From contig NZ_BBAI01000009.1 in NCBI RefSeq assembly GCF_001311175.1, positions 1 to 64,000 on the forward strand: a DNA stretch of 64,000 nucleotides, read 5' to 3'. Below the pieces are notes generated by a model that was given only the letters and a program-made list of their open reading frames with translations, did no database searches and was not told the DNA's origin. Made by a program: the position numbers and the translations under genes. This DNA comes from Lacticaseibacillus pantheris DSM 15945 = JCM 12539 = NBRC 106106 (GTDB lineage: Bacteria; Bacillota; Bacilli; Lactobacillales; Lactobacillaceae). Shown piece after piece: positions 18,154-28,880 of the stretch; position 1 is the first letter of the stretch; every line of letters begins with the position of its first letter.

Positions 18154-19389
18154 ATGCAGAAACGAATTATCACCGCAATTTTTGCGGTTTTAGGTATCCC
18201 GGCCGGAATTGCCGTTATGCCCCGAGTGTGGGCATTAGCAGGTATGGATCAGAACGAACTATTTAATAACTTTATTGTTAATGCAATTATTGGCGCCTTA
18301 TTCTTTATCGTTCTGGCCTTTTTGCTTGCAGGCGTGATCATGCGCCTAATCGCACGTGCTGACCAATTTTTGAGCGACAAATCGCCGACCTACATCTTAT
18401 TCGGTAGTCTATCGACGATTGTGGGCCTGATTTTGGCGACGCTGATTTCGCAATTGATTTTCTTTCGGTTGCCCAACGGCTTTTTGTCCACAGTCCCACC
18501 CATCATCTTGATGATTATTTTTGGTTACTTAGGTTTCCGGGTGGGGACCACCCGGCGGCATGAGTGGCGGCGGTTATTGATGACGATGCGGCGGAACAAT
18601 AACGATGCCAAACCAAAGCCGGACATTAGTCAGGCTGATGACGTTGAGGGGGTAGCATTCCACCAGTACAAAATCCTGGACACCAGTGTCATCATTGATG
18701 GACGCATCCAGGCGTTAGCCAAGACGGGGTTCATCGAGGGCACGCTGTTGGTACCCAACTTTGTACTCCACGAACTGCAGCTGATTAGTGATTCGGCGGA
18801 CAGCTTGAAGCGTGAACGCGGACGCCGGGGGCTCGACATCCTTAACCAAATGCAGAAGGACAAGAACATCCGGATTGAGATGACGGATTCGGACTTTGAA
18901 GGTTCGCGCGAGGTTGACGGCAAGCTGCTCAAATTGGCCAAGGAAATGGATGCCGTCGTGGTGTCCAATGACTATAACTTGGGCAAAGTCAGTGAGTTCC
19001 AAAACGTACCAATTCTGAATATCAATGAATTGGCGACCGCGTTGAAGCCGGAAGTAATTCCGGGTGAGGAAATGATGGTGCACATCGTGAAGGCGGGTAC
19101 CGAGCGCCAGCAAGGTGTTGCGTACATGCCCGAGGGCACCATGGTCGTGGTCGAAGATGGCCAGTACTACATGGACCAGAATCTGCGGGTTATTGTGACT
19201 AGTGCCATCCAGACCAACGCCGGCCGGATGATTTTCGCCAAGCCAGCGCACAGCGTTAATCCCTTAGGCAAAGACGTGACTACTGAGGCCACACCAGATC
19301 CTGCGGCGGCTGCTAACCAGACCGGCAATGCAGAACCGCAAAATGGGCGTCGTGGTCGGAGTAAAGCGCGCGGTGACAACAAGAATTAA
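18154..19389 (+). CDS. yacL: PIN/TRAM-domain membrane protein YacL
   Basis: 411 residues with about four N-terminal membrane helices (to about residue 125), a PIN nuclease-like domain starting YKILDTSVIIDGRIQAL with conserved acidic residues (DTSVIIDGR, VVSNDYNLGKV), and a TRAM-like domain from about residue 315 (MMVHIVKAGTERQQG). The tail is Gln/Asn/Arg-rich (NGRRGRSKARGDNKN). ATG 18154 follows GGAGGAGG. The family sits between radA and gltX in Firmicutes, as here; its exact role is not settled, and RNA binding or cleavage is inferred from the domains. Confidence 0.9.
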   Translation: MQKRIITAIFAVLGIPAGIAVMPRVWALAGMDQNELFNNFIVNAIIGALFFIVLAFLLAGVIMRLIARADQFLSDKSPTYILFGSLSTIVGLILATLISQLIFFRLPNGFLSTVPPIILMIIFGYLGFRVGTTRRHEWRRLLMTMRRNNNDAKPKPDISQADDVEGVAFHQYKILDTSVIIDGRIQALAKTGFIEGTLLVPNFVLHELQLISDSADSLKRERGRRGLDILNQMQKDKNIRIEMTDSDFEGSREVDGKLLKLAKEMDAVVVSNDYNLGKVSEFQNVPILNINELATALKPEVIPGEEMMVHIVKAGTERQQGVAYMPEGTMVVVEDGQYYMDQNLRVIVTSAIQTNAGRMIFAKPAHSVNPLGKDVTTEATPDPAAAANQTGNAEPQNGRRGRSKARGDNKN

Positions 19390-19420
19390 GTAATAGTTGA
19401 CTGAACGGAGTGGGTGACGG

Positions 19421-20155
19421 GTGTTGGGGACTTTGGTTTACGTAGTACCAGGCTTTTTTGCCGGCTTGGTGCAGAGCATTACAGGTTTTGGCTCGGGTAT
19501 TGTGTTGATGACGTTCCTCCCGTTTGTGTTGCCCATTCCCCAAGGCGCGGGGGTATCGACGTTGACAATGTCGGGCCCGAACGCGGCGCTAGTTTGGCGC
19601 TACCGGCGTGGAATTCACTGGTTACACATTATTATCCCGTTCATCGTTTACTCAGTAGTGGCGACGGTTGCGGTGCACGTTGGCCAAAACCTGTCGGCAC
19701 CACTACTGAAGGGGTTGCTGGGCGGACTATTGGTCGCCATTGCAACATATCAGGTGTTGATGCAGTACCGTGGACACACACCCAGCCATATTATTTGGCC
19801 GGTTGCGGTGGTGTTCATGGTGGTGTCCGGCTTCTTCAACGGGTTATTCGGCATTGGTGGCCCGCTCATGGCACTGTACTTCTTGACGGAAAGTCGGAGT
19901 ACAACCGAGTACCTGGCTAGTATTCAGACGTTCTTCATGCTTGACACGGTGTACGTGACCACTTTGCGTTTTAGTCAGGGCATCCTGCAGTTACACCATC
20001 TGGGGTTCGTTGCTGTGGGGATGGTTGGCGCGGTACTGGGTACGGTGGTGGCCAACCGGGTGATTGACCGGCTGAACCTCGACCGGGTGCGGCGCATCGT
20101 CTACATCTTCATCGGTATCAGTGGACTGTACTACCTCGTTCAGTCGGTTATCTGA
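19421..20155 (+). CDS. TauE/SafE family sulfite or anion permease
   Basis: A 244-residue integral membrane protein with seven to eight hydrophobic segments, organised in the two-fold repeat of this family: GFFAGLVQSITGFGSGIVLM in the first half and VSGFFNGLFGIGGPLMALY in the second. The GTG start at 19421 follows GGAGTGGGTGACGG; TTG 19424 is an alternative. It lies 31 bp after yacL. The family exports or imports sulfur-containing anions or organic acids; the substrate cannot be named. Confidence 0.87.
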   Translation: MLGTLVYVVPGFFAGLVQSITGFGSGIVLMTFLPFVLPIPQGAGVSTLTMSGPNAALVWRYRRGIHWLHIIIPFIVYSVVATVAVHVGQNLSAPLLKGLLGGLLVAIATYQVLMQYRGHTPSHIIWPVAVVFMVVSGFFNGLFGIGGPLMALYFLTESRSTTEYLASIQTFFMLDTVYVTTLRFSQGILQLHHLGFVAVGMVGAVLGTVVANRVIDRLNLDRVRRIVYIFIGISGLYYLVQSVI

Positions 20156-20174
20156 CGGTTGTGCTAGTGTTGCC

Positions 20175-20394
20175 GGGTGCTGTGGGGTGCGGCTACGGTA
20201 GGGTGGTGCTGGCCGTGATCGGCTACTAGCCTCACGCTCACGCCCGTTCCGGGCTACCGCGAATTGCCATAGCCCGAGAAACCCACTCGGTCTAGCCAAT
20301 TTGATTCTGTACGTCGGCTACGCTCCTACAGAACTGCGGGCTTGTAGCCGTCACGGCCAGCACCACCCTCCCTCCGACGCACCCCACGGCACCC
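20175..20394. repeat. Family A palindromic element
   Basis: Outer arms GGGTGCTGTGGGGTGCG and CGCACCCCACGGCACCC pair, followed inward by GGGTGGTGCTGGCCGTGA with TCACGGCCAGCACCACCC. Inside are the GCTCACGCCCGTTCCGGGC core, CCGAG/CTCGG and TTCTGTA/TACAGAA hairpins. The last has a short loop here, without the extra hairpin module. Confidence 0.85.
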
Positions 20395-20499
20395 TACATT
20401 AGTGGGTGCAAAATCCACTCAGCAACCCAAACCTGTAACTGGGCGGTGACAGTGAAGTATGGTACACTTATTATCGGAATTTTTAGTATTATTTAGTAG

Positions 20500-22005
<1,506 letters not shown>

Positions 22006-22012
22006 GGCGTTA

Positions 22013-22067
22013 TTATGGGGGAGCAACTACGCGCGGAAACGGGCGCAGGGGCCCCCATTTTTTTGTT
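22013..22067 (+). terminator. Terminator after gltX
   Basis: ATGGGGG pairs with CCCCCAT, with inner GCGC pairing, followed by seven T. Confidence 0.8.
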
Positions 22068-22142
22068 TATTGGGGTGGAGTGGGTAACTGCATACCACTC
22101 AACAGCGCTGAATTGATCCGATTGCACAAACAGGAGGTTACT

Positions 22143-24170
22143 GTGGCACAACAACTATTACGCAAAGTGCGCCGAGCGCGCTGCACGCCGATCATAATTA
22201 TTGGCCTGGTGGCTCTACTGATGGTGGCTCCCCAACTGTGGAACCACAGCGTGATTTTAGGGATTGATTCCATTTTTCACCTGAACCGCTTCTACGATTC
22301 CTACCAACAAATTCGCCACCACGTCTGGAGTTATTTCCAGATGGATTACGGCTTTCAACGGACGGGCCGCGTGGTGAACGCACTTTACGGACCGCTCTTT
22401 AGTTATGCGGCGGGGTACCTACTTCTGTGGACCCGGAGTTGGTTAGCGCTGGAAGTGATTTTAGGCTGGCTGGTACTGTTCATCGCCGGTTGCGGAATGT
22501 ACGTCCTGACACGGAAGACGGGCGTACGGCGACTTTGGGCGACCACGGCGGGATTAGTGTACATGCTGTCCGGCTGGGTGGCGGCGTGGCTGACGACGCA
22601 GGAGTTCACGGCATGGGGTGCGGCCCTGATGCCCATCATTTTGTTGGCGGGAGTCCGTATGCTGGAACATCCCGAGCGTCCCGTCCGGGTAGTACCTCTG
22701 GCCCTTATTATGGCGATTGTTCTGCAGACGCACGTACTGAGTGCCGTACTGGGCACGTTAGCGTTGGTGCCATTCGTGGTGATTGGCCTGTACCGGACGC
22801 CACGCAAATGGCGAATGGTGCTGAATCTATTACTTGCCGTGGGTATGACTTTGGTACTAACCGCTAATGTCTGGGGAGCAATGTTGGAAGTGTACACCAG
22901 CGGCCACGTATTAGCCCCGTACGCGCCCAACAACGTCAGCACCTACACCGTGGCGCCATCGTTCGCCAATTACGCGCGGGGCACCATTGACGGCACCGGC
23001 TTAGGACTGGTGATGACGTTACTATTTGGTGCGCAAATCATCACGGTCTGCACCCGCTGGCGATCCACACGCGTACTTAACCGGACATTTACGGTGACCG
23101 GAGCGGTCTTTTTGCTCATTAGTTCGCGCTTAGTGCCGTGGAACGCGATTGTGGCGCACTGGTCCGGTCTGGGCAACTTTTTGCAGTTTCCCAGCCGGCT
23201 ATTGGTGGTCGCCGCAACCATGTTGGTTGCCGGCGCCGCGATGACGGTGGGTGACGGGACTTGGTGTTTGGGGCACACCGGCCGACTATGTTGCCGCGCG
23301 GCGGGCGTGATGGCTGTGGGCTTGTTGGGTTTGCAGACGGTGGCGGACGTGCAGCACTCCGCCGAGTCGTGGAACAACCCCCAGGTGCTACAGTCACAAA
23401 GTAGCATCACGATGAACGCCCCCGACGTGGCAACGATTCGCGAAACATTCGCTGGTCACCATCTGGGCCGCGCGCTCCAGATGGTGGCAAAGGCGACCCC
23501 TGATTACCTGCCAGTACCGGCGGCATCCGTCCGGTGGCTGCACGACAATAGCCAGTCAGTGCTGTACCACCAGCAACGGGTGGCCGTCACGAACGATCCC
23601 GACGCCAATGAGGGCGCAGTCGGTGGACGGATTAACTCCAAACTGTACAAGCAGCAGCAAGTCGCTTTGGATGATGCGAGCCCGTACAATATTTACTACG
23701 CACAGATTATCGCCAACATGCCGCAGTATAGTTACGCCGCGTACGCTAGCGGCGATCCGGAGCAGTATGCGCGTGATGAGGCCAAGAAGGGTGTAACTGT
23801 GACGGATGTTGCCGGCATGACCAAGACGACGCGATACCACAAGGCAACTTTGCCTAACGGTGCCCTGGCGACGAGTTGGATGGCTACGGAGAGCGGCGCG
23901 GTGCAATTGCCGGTTGTGGCGTACCCGCACACGCAGCTTTGGCTTAACGGTCAGCGGTTACGGCGCAGCGAGTATTCCCGGACGGATATCGGAGCGGTAA
24001 TTGTGTATGCACGCAAAGGCGCGAACCAACTAGTGCAGCGATACGTGCCGGACAGCTGGTTCAATACCTTGACGCAGATCGTGGTGATTGGTTGGCTGTC
24101 GGTAGCGCTTTATGTGGCGGCAGATGCTATACTACGGGTAAGGCGCTGGCATGTGGACCAGCGAGGATAA
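22143..24170 (+). CDS. Large multi-pass membrane protein, GT-C/YfhO-like
   Basis: 675 residues. A first cytoplasmic stretch (QQLLRKVRRAR) is followed by about ten to twelve membrane segments to residue 415. Then comes an extracytoplasmic domain of about 230 residues and a final membrane helix near 645. The first outer loop has acidic and aromatic residues (LGIDSIFHLNRFYDSY), as in GT-C-fold glycosyltransferases acting on lipid-linked sugars. The GTG at 22143 is preferred over upstream codons because AGGAGG lies 5 nt before it. Such proteins in lactobacilli are annotated only as membrane proteins; glycosylation of envelope polymers is an inference. Confidence 0.7.
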   Translation: MAQQLLRKVRRARCTPIIIIGLVALLMVAPQLWNHSVILGIDSIFHLNRFYDSYQQIRHHVWSYFQMDYGFQRTGRVVNALYGPLFSYAAGYLLLWTRSWLALEVILGWLVLFIAGCGMYVLTRKTGVRRLWATTAGLVYMLSGWVAAWLTTQEFTAWGAALMPIILLAGVRMLEHPERPVRVVPLALIMAIVLQTHVLSAVLGTLALVPFVVIGLYRTPRKWRMVLNLLLAVGMTLVLTANVWGAMLEVYTSGHVLAPYAPNNVSTYTVAPSFANYARGTIDGTGLGLVMTLLFGAQIITVCTRWRSTRVLNRTFTVTGAVFLLISSRLVPWNAIVAHWSGLGNFLQFPSRLLVVAATMLVAGAAMTVGDGTWCLGHTGRLCCRAAGVMAVGLLGLQTVADVQHSAESWNNPQVLQSQSSITMNAPDVATIRETFAGHHLGRALQMVAKATPDYLPVPAASVRWLHDNSQSVLYHQQRVAVTNDPDANEGAVGGRINSKLYKQQQVALDDASPYNIYYAQIIANMPQYSYAAYASGDPEQYARDEAKKGVTVTDVAGMTKTTRYHKATLPNGALATSWMATESGAVQLPVVAYPHTQLWLNGQRLRRSEYSRTDIGAVIVYARKGANQLVQRYVPDSWFNTLTQIVVIGWLSVALYVAADAILRVRRWHVDQRG

Positions 24171-24191
24171 TTTCAAAACAAGGGTGATAAC

Positions 24192-24659
24192 ATGGCGGAC
24201 TACATTCAAATGATTCGTAGCAAAGTGGGACACGAACCGGTGATACTGAACACGGCGGCTGGGATTGTGCTTGATGAGCAGAACCGCATTTTGCTACAGG
24301 AACGCAATGGCGAGGATAGCGGCTGGTGTGTGCCGGGCGGTTACCTGGAATATGGTGAAGGCTTCAAGGACGCCGTCATTCGTGAAATGAAGGAGGACAC
24401 CGGGCTGGACGTCGCGGTGGTGCGGTCACTGGGGATGTTTGATAAGTACTTCATGGAATACCCTAATGGCGACAAGTTGCAGAACTGCGCGCAGTTGTTC
24501 CTCGTTCGGGTCGTCGGTGGTAGTTTGGACGACGCTGACCGCGAGGAGACTAAGCGGTGCGAGTACTTTGAATTTAACGACCGGCCGGTAACGTTCATTC
24601 AGCAGAACGAAGACATGGTGAACTACGTTGCGGCGCTGGTGGCGACCCACCAACTGTAA
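24192..24659 (+). CDS. Nudix hydrolase
   Basis: A 155-residue single Nudix domain. The Nudix box GYLEYGEGFKDAVIREMKED continues TGL and fits G-x5-E-x7-RE-x2-E-x2-G with all metal ligands. The substrate is a nucleoside diphosphate linked to another moiety; the sequence does not specify which. ATG 24192 lies 21 bp after the large membrane protein gene, preceded by AAGGGTGA, so the two are probably co-transcribed. Confidence 0.9.
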   Translation: MADYIQMIRSKVGHEPVILNTAAGIVLDEQNRILLQERNGEDSGWCVPGGYLEYGEGFKDAVIREMKEDTGLDVAVVRSLGMFDKYFMEYPNGDKLQNCAQLFLVRVVGGSLDDADREETKRCEYFEFNDRPVTFIQQNEDMVNYVAALVATHQL

Positions 24660-24702
24660 ACTGATAGCAATGTTGAACTGGGACTCACTCCGGTTAACAA
24701 TT

Positions 24703-24752
24703 AACGCACTGGCATCTCCGGATTAGCCCGGGGGTACCAGTGCGTTTGTTTG
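24703..24752 (+). terminator. Terminator after the Nudix gene
   Basis: ACGCACTGG pairs with CCAGTGCGT and is followed by TTGTTTG. The loop is long (about 25 nt), so strength is uncertain. Confidence 0.6.
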
Positions 24753-24772
24753 TGCACTCCTGGCTGGTGGCT

Positions 24773-25030
24773 GGTCGTACTGGCGTGCTGGTTCCGGTTG
24801 AGCGGCTGGTCCCCGCGACCGGCTACGTGCCTCACGCTCACGCCCGTGCCGGGCTACCGCGAATTGCCGTAGCCCGAGCAAAACCCGATCGGTCTAGCCA
24901 ATTTGATTCTGTAAATCGTTACTGCCAGTAAGTGCTTGCGCACCAACTGGCAGTAACTCTAACAGAACTACGGGCATGCAGCCGTCACGGGGCCCAGCCG
25001 CTCAACCTCCACCACCACGCCAGTACGACC
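24773..25030. repeat. Family A palindromic element with an extra hairpin module
   Basis: Outer arms GGTCGTACTGGCG and CGCCAGTACGACC pair perfectly. GGTTGAGCGGCTGG pairs with CCAGCCGCTCAACC further in. The TTCTGTA/ACAGAA loop holds the module ACTGCCAGTAAGTGC/GCACCAACTGGCAGT (about 24920-24956). Confidence 0.87.
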
Positions 25031-25201
25031 AACGGTGGAGGGGTACAGTTAAATTCAGGCTACAATTCAAACGGTAGAACGATTATAGACAAATTCGAAG
25101 TGTTCAATCACATGACTAGTAACGTCTATACTGATGCCCGTCCAGTTGCGTGATGATTGAGTATGGAATCTAGGCTAGTGGGATTAGAGCCCACGAATTA
25201 T

Positions 25202-25591
25202 CGGGAACCGCGGGTAACCTTTGGGACGGAGGCGTCGTACCCGGAGACGTGGTTAGTACTGTAGCGGGAGGCCGCGTCGGTCGGGCCGGTGAGCGGAGGC
25301 GTGTGGGGTCGGAATGGTAACCACTGCCGGGGTGTAACGTTCTTACGGCTTTAGCCGTTAGAACGCGACGAATTTCGAGACTGACCGGCGGTTTTCCGGG
25401 CAGGCTTGAAATCGCGGCGGAAACACGCCCGTACTTGGCGGGTTGAAGCCTTCGCCCTAGCAGTGGATTACCATGGAGTACCCCACGTAAGCCGCAGTTC
25501 ACCGGTCCGGCCAACGCGGCCGCCAACCACTACCGTAGCAATCACGGCGCAGGGTACGACGCCTCCGTCCCAAAGGCCACCGGCGCGTTCG
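25202..25591. repeat. Nested palindrome: family C element inside family B arms
   Basis: The outer shell GGTAACCTTTGGGACGGAGG (continuing CGTCGTACCC) is almost the exact reverse complement of GGGTACGACGCC-TCCGTCCC-AAAGGCCACC. Inside is a family C element: CGCGTCGGTCGGGCCGGTGA / TCACCGGTCCGGCCAACGCG, then GGTAACCACTGC / GCAGTGGATTACC, then GTTCTTACGGC / GTTAGAAC and the TCGAGAC / GGCTTGA hairpin. Long spurious reading frames on both strands arise from this symmetry. Confidence 0.85.
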
Positions 25592-25743
25592 TAACCACCC
25601 AGCTTTCGGCTTAGCAGTTGCTCACCACTCCTATACGGGCGCGCTCCGATTTTACCCCACTACAAGACGCGATATACTAGCCGCAGGGCGGGAAGTCTTG
25701 TATCATGGTAGTTAGCTTGAACTACGAAGGGAGGCGGCGGCCA

Positions 25744-27151
25744 ATGTTGCGTTTGTACAACACACTGACCCGTCAAAAAGAGGAATTTAAACCCATTACA
25801 CTTGGTGAAATCAGGATGTACGTGTGTGGCCCAACCGTCTATAACTATATCCATATTGGTAACGCGCGTTCGGCCATCGCCTTTGATACGATCCGGCGGT
25901 ACTTTGAGTACCGGGGCTACAAAGTCGATTACGTCTCGAACTTTACCGACGTGGACGATAAAATTATTAACGCCGCGCACGAGACGGGGGAAGAGCCCCT
26001 CGACTTGGCTCAGCGGTTTATTGATGCATTTATGGCCGATACGAAGGCCATTGGGATTGAACCCGCAACCGTGAACCCGCGGGCCAGCCAGATGATTCCC
26101 GATATTATCGACTTCATTCAGGTCCTCATCGACAAAGGTTACGCGTATGCGAGTGACGGGGACGTGTACTTCCGCGCCCGTAAGGCTAAAAACTACGGTG
26201 CTCTGGCCAACAAAAACATCGACGAGCTGGAGCAGGGTGCGAGCCAGCACGTGGCCGACGCCGAAACGGCACGCAAAGAGGACCCCATCGACTTTGCCCT
26301 GTGGAAGGGTGCCAAACCTGGCGAGATTCGTTGGGATGCGCCGTTTGGCCCGGGCCGTCCCGGGTGGCACATCGAGTGTTCCGTGATGAGCACTAAATTG
26401 CTGGGCGATACCATCGATATTCATGGTGGGGGCCAGGACCTAGAATTTCCGCACCACCAAAACGAAATCGCGCAGAGTGAGGCCAAGACTGGCAAGACCT
26501 TTGTTAACTACTGGATGCACAACGGCTTCGTCACGGTTGGCGAGGACGATGAAAAGATGAGTAAGAGTCTGGGCAACTTTGTGACCGTCCACGATATTAT
26601 CAGGACGGTTGACCCGATGGTGCTCCGGTTCTTCATGGCGACCACGCAGTACCGCAAGCCCATTCGGTATACGGAGGCCAACCTGGCGGCCGCAGCGACC
26701 GACCTCGAGCATTTGCGGACGCGCGCGCCAACCTGGTTTTCCGTCAGGACGGAGCTAGCAAAGGTGCCGCAGAGCAGATTACTACCGCGGTGACCGATTT
26801 GAAGCAGCGTTTCATTGACGCCATGGATGATGATGTCAACGTGGCCAACGGACTCGCGGTGCTGTACGAGCTGGTGAAGTTGATGAACGAGTACGCCACC
26901 AGCGACGTTGTGTACGCGGATAGTGTGGCGCTGTTACTGAGCACCTTTGACGCCTGGATGCAGATCTTTGGCGTACAGATGGCAACGGAAACCGAACTAT
27001 TGGATGCAGATATTGAACAGATGATTCAGCAGCGCGATGCGGCGCGGGCGGCGAAGGACTTTGCCACCAGTGACCGGTTGCGCGATGAATTAGTGGCGCG
27101 CGGATTATCCTCGAGGATACCGCGCAGGGAACGAGGTGGCGTCGCGCATGA
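25744..27151 (+). CDS. cysS: Cysteinyl-tRNA synthetase, two frameshifts
   Basis: Charges tRNA-Cys. About 469 residues when read over the indels. Present are the zinc Cys in [18 protein letters not shown] with the HIGH signature, the second zinc site [27 protein letters not shown] and the KMSKSLGN loop. The first break lies near 26722 in alternating GC (CGCGCGCG), after which [18 protein letters not shown] continues. The second is near 27106, where one extra G would give [17 protein letters not shown] and a stop at 27151. ATG 25744 follows GGGAGG. The stop overlaps the mrnC start (ATGA). Confidence 0.95.
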
Positions 27152-27567
27152 CGATGGATCCGCGACATTTAAATGGAATTGCACTCGCCTACATGGGGGA
27201 TGCAGTGTACGACATGTACGTACGGCAACACTTGTTGGAGCAAAGGGGCTTAACCAAGCCAGCGCAACTGCAACGGGTGGCGAAAAACTTTGTATCCGCT
27301 AAGGCACAAGCCGCTTTGATTGACGGCATGGAGCAACGGAGTGTCTTGAGCGACGAAGAGTGGGATATGTACAAGCATGGTCGCAACGCTAAAAGCTATA
27401 CCCACGCAAAAAACACGGACGTGGTTACTTACCGTGTGTCGACTGGTTTCGAGGCCCTCTTTGGGTCACTGCACCTCGCCGGACGCGAAGACCGGGTACG
27501 CGAGTTAGCGCATTGGTGTATTGATTACGTAGAGCAAGGGGGGACTGGACATGGACAAGTCAAGTAA
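27148..27567 (+). CDS. mrnC: Mini-ribonuclease III
   Basis: Processes 23S rRNA precursor ends. 139 residues, a lone RNase III catalytic domain without a double-stranded-RNA-binding domain. The active-site Asp is in ALAYMGDAVYDMYVRQHLL, with later KAQAALIDGM and DEEWDMYKHGRNAKSY, both typical of the family. ATG 27148 overlaps the cysS stop (ATGA), and the gene overlaps rlmB by 17 nt; the trio is the conserved Firmicutes order. Confidence 0.94.
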   Translation: MTMDPRHLNGIALAYMGDAVYDMYVRQHLLEQRGLTKPAQLQRVAKNFVSAKAQAALIDGMEQRSVLSDEEWDMYKHGRNAKSYTHAKNTDVVTYRVSTGFEALFGSLHLAGREDRVRELAHWCIDYVEQGGTGHGQVK

Positions 27568-28437
27568 GGGTCGCGGACGCGAGACAATCGGCGTGGTGAC
27601 GGCCGTCGTGACGATGATCGGCGGGCCGGTCGGGATGCGCGGCGGACTCCGCGGCGTGAGCAGGTTGCACCACGGCGTGAAGAACGAGATCCAGAAGCGG
27701 ATGACAACGAGTTTGTATGGGGTCGGCACGCGGTTGCCGAGGCGTTGACGAATGGTAGTGCTGCAACCATCAACAAACTCTTCGTGCAGAAGTCGCTCAG
27801 TAGCGACCAGATTCACACGATTGTTGAGCGGGCCAAGAAGGCCAAGATTTTGGTGAGCGAAGTACCGAAGAGTAAGCTCGACCTGTTGAGCGATAACGGT
27901 AACCATCAGGGTGTGATGCTCGCGATGCCACCGTACGCTTACGCCAGCATTGACGACCTCTTTGACCACGCCAAGGAGGCCGGGCAGGATCCGTTCTTCC
28001 TGATTCTCGACAACTTGGAGGATCCCCGTAACCTCGGGGCCATCATGCGGACTGCGGATGCGGTGGGTGTTCACGGAATTATTATTCCGAAGCACCGTGC
28101 TGTGGGACTGACTAGCGCTGTCGCGAAGATTAGTACCGGGGCAATCGAGCACGTTCCGGTTGCGCGGGTGACGAACCTAGCTAATGCCATCAAGGAGTTG
28201 AAGGACCGCGGGCTGTGGATTTTTGGCACTGCGATGGAGGGCCAGGACTTCCGGCAGTGGAACGCGACGGGGCCCATTGGTCTGGTCATTGGTAACGAGG
28301 GCAAAGGTATTTCGCCGGGGATTCAGAAGTTGATGGACGCGACGTTATCCATCCCCATGGTGGGACACGTGCAAAGCCTGAACGCCAGTGTTGCAGCCGG
28401 CGTCTTGATGTATCAACCTTCACCAGCCGTCAGGTAA
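27551..28437 (+). CDS. rlmB: 23S rRNA 2'-O-ribose methyltransferase RlmB/TrmH, N-terminal frameshift
   Basis: SPOUT-class methyltransferase. The substrate-binding part begins NEFVWGRHAVAEAL, and the knotted domain has NLEDPRNLGAIMRTADA, VIGNEGKGIS and SLNASVAAGVLMYQ (the three SPOUT motifs). From ATG 27551 the frame must shift by one within about the first 12 codons. The correct frame gives an unusual charged low-complexity leader (NRRGDGRRDDDRRAGRDA and more Arg/Asp/Glu to about residue 58). Such disordered Arg-rich extensions occur in some lactobacillar RlmB proteins and may bind RNA. Confidence 0.9.
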
Positions 28438-28445
28438 CCGAATAG

Positions 28446-28498
28446 ACAAAGCAATGGAGCCGGCACGTGGTTGTGCCGGCTCCATTAGTTTGTCTATT
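28446..28498 (+). terminator. Terminator after cysS-mrnC-rlmB
   Basis: A 14-bp perfect stem ATGGAGCCGGCAC / GTGCCGGCTCCAT, extended outward by GACAAA / TTTGTC. Confidence 0.88.
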
Positions 28499-28530
28499 GG
28501 CTGGTCGTACTGGGGTGGTGGCTCCGGATG
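28499..28530. repeat. Isolated half-arm of a family A element
   Basis: GGCTGGTCGTACTGGGGTGG matches the left outer arm of the elements at 24773, 38319 and 40941, but no matching right arm follows. Probably the remnant of a deleted copy. Confidence 0.5.
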
Positions 28531-28632
28531 CGTCCGTTAAGCATGATAGCCGTTCGCTACGATAAGTTTTCCGCGGTAACTGTAGCTTGCACCAGGTATC
28601 TAACGCACACGTGCGGGTTGATCAAGAATGTT

Positions 28633-28855
28633 GGTATTAGTGGGGTAATGGTGGAGGTTGAACGGCCGGGCCCGAGACGGCTGCATGCCCGTAGTTCTGT
28701 AGGAGGCGTAGCGACGTACAGAATCAAATTGGCTAGACCGAGCGGGGTTTGCTCGGTCTAGCCAATTCGCGGTAGCCGGTACGGGCGTGAGCGTGAGGCA
28801 CGCAGCACCGCCGCGGGCCCGGCCGTTCAACCGGAGCCATTACCCCACTAATACC
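28633..28855. repeat. Family A palindromic element
   Basis: Outer arms GGTATTAGTGGGGTAATGG and CCATTACCCCACTAATACC pair perfectly, then CGGCCGGGCCCG with CGGGCCCGGCCG. The central hairpin AATTGGCTAGACCGAGC / GCTCGGTCTAGCCAATT is a perfect 17-bp stem. The orientation is opposite to the copy at 24773. Confidence 0.88.
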
Positions 28856-28880
28856 AGCACCGTGCCATAATGCCACCAAC

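Noticed and set aside
25170-25594. Protein-coding reading frames on both strands of the repeat elements (also at 5716-6202, 6295-6552, 37857-38145, 56580-57103)
   Set aside because: They coincide exactly with palindromes, mirror each other on opposite strands, lack ribosome-binding sites and have Arg/Pro/Ser-rich translations.
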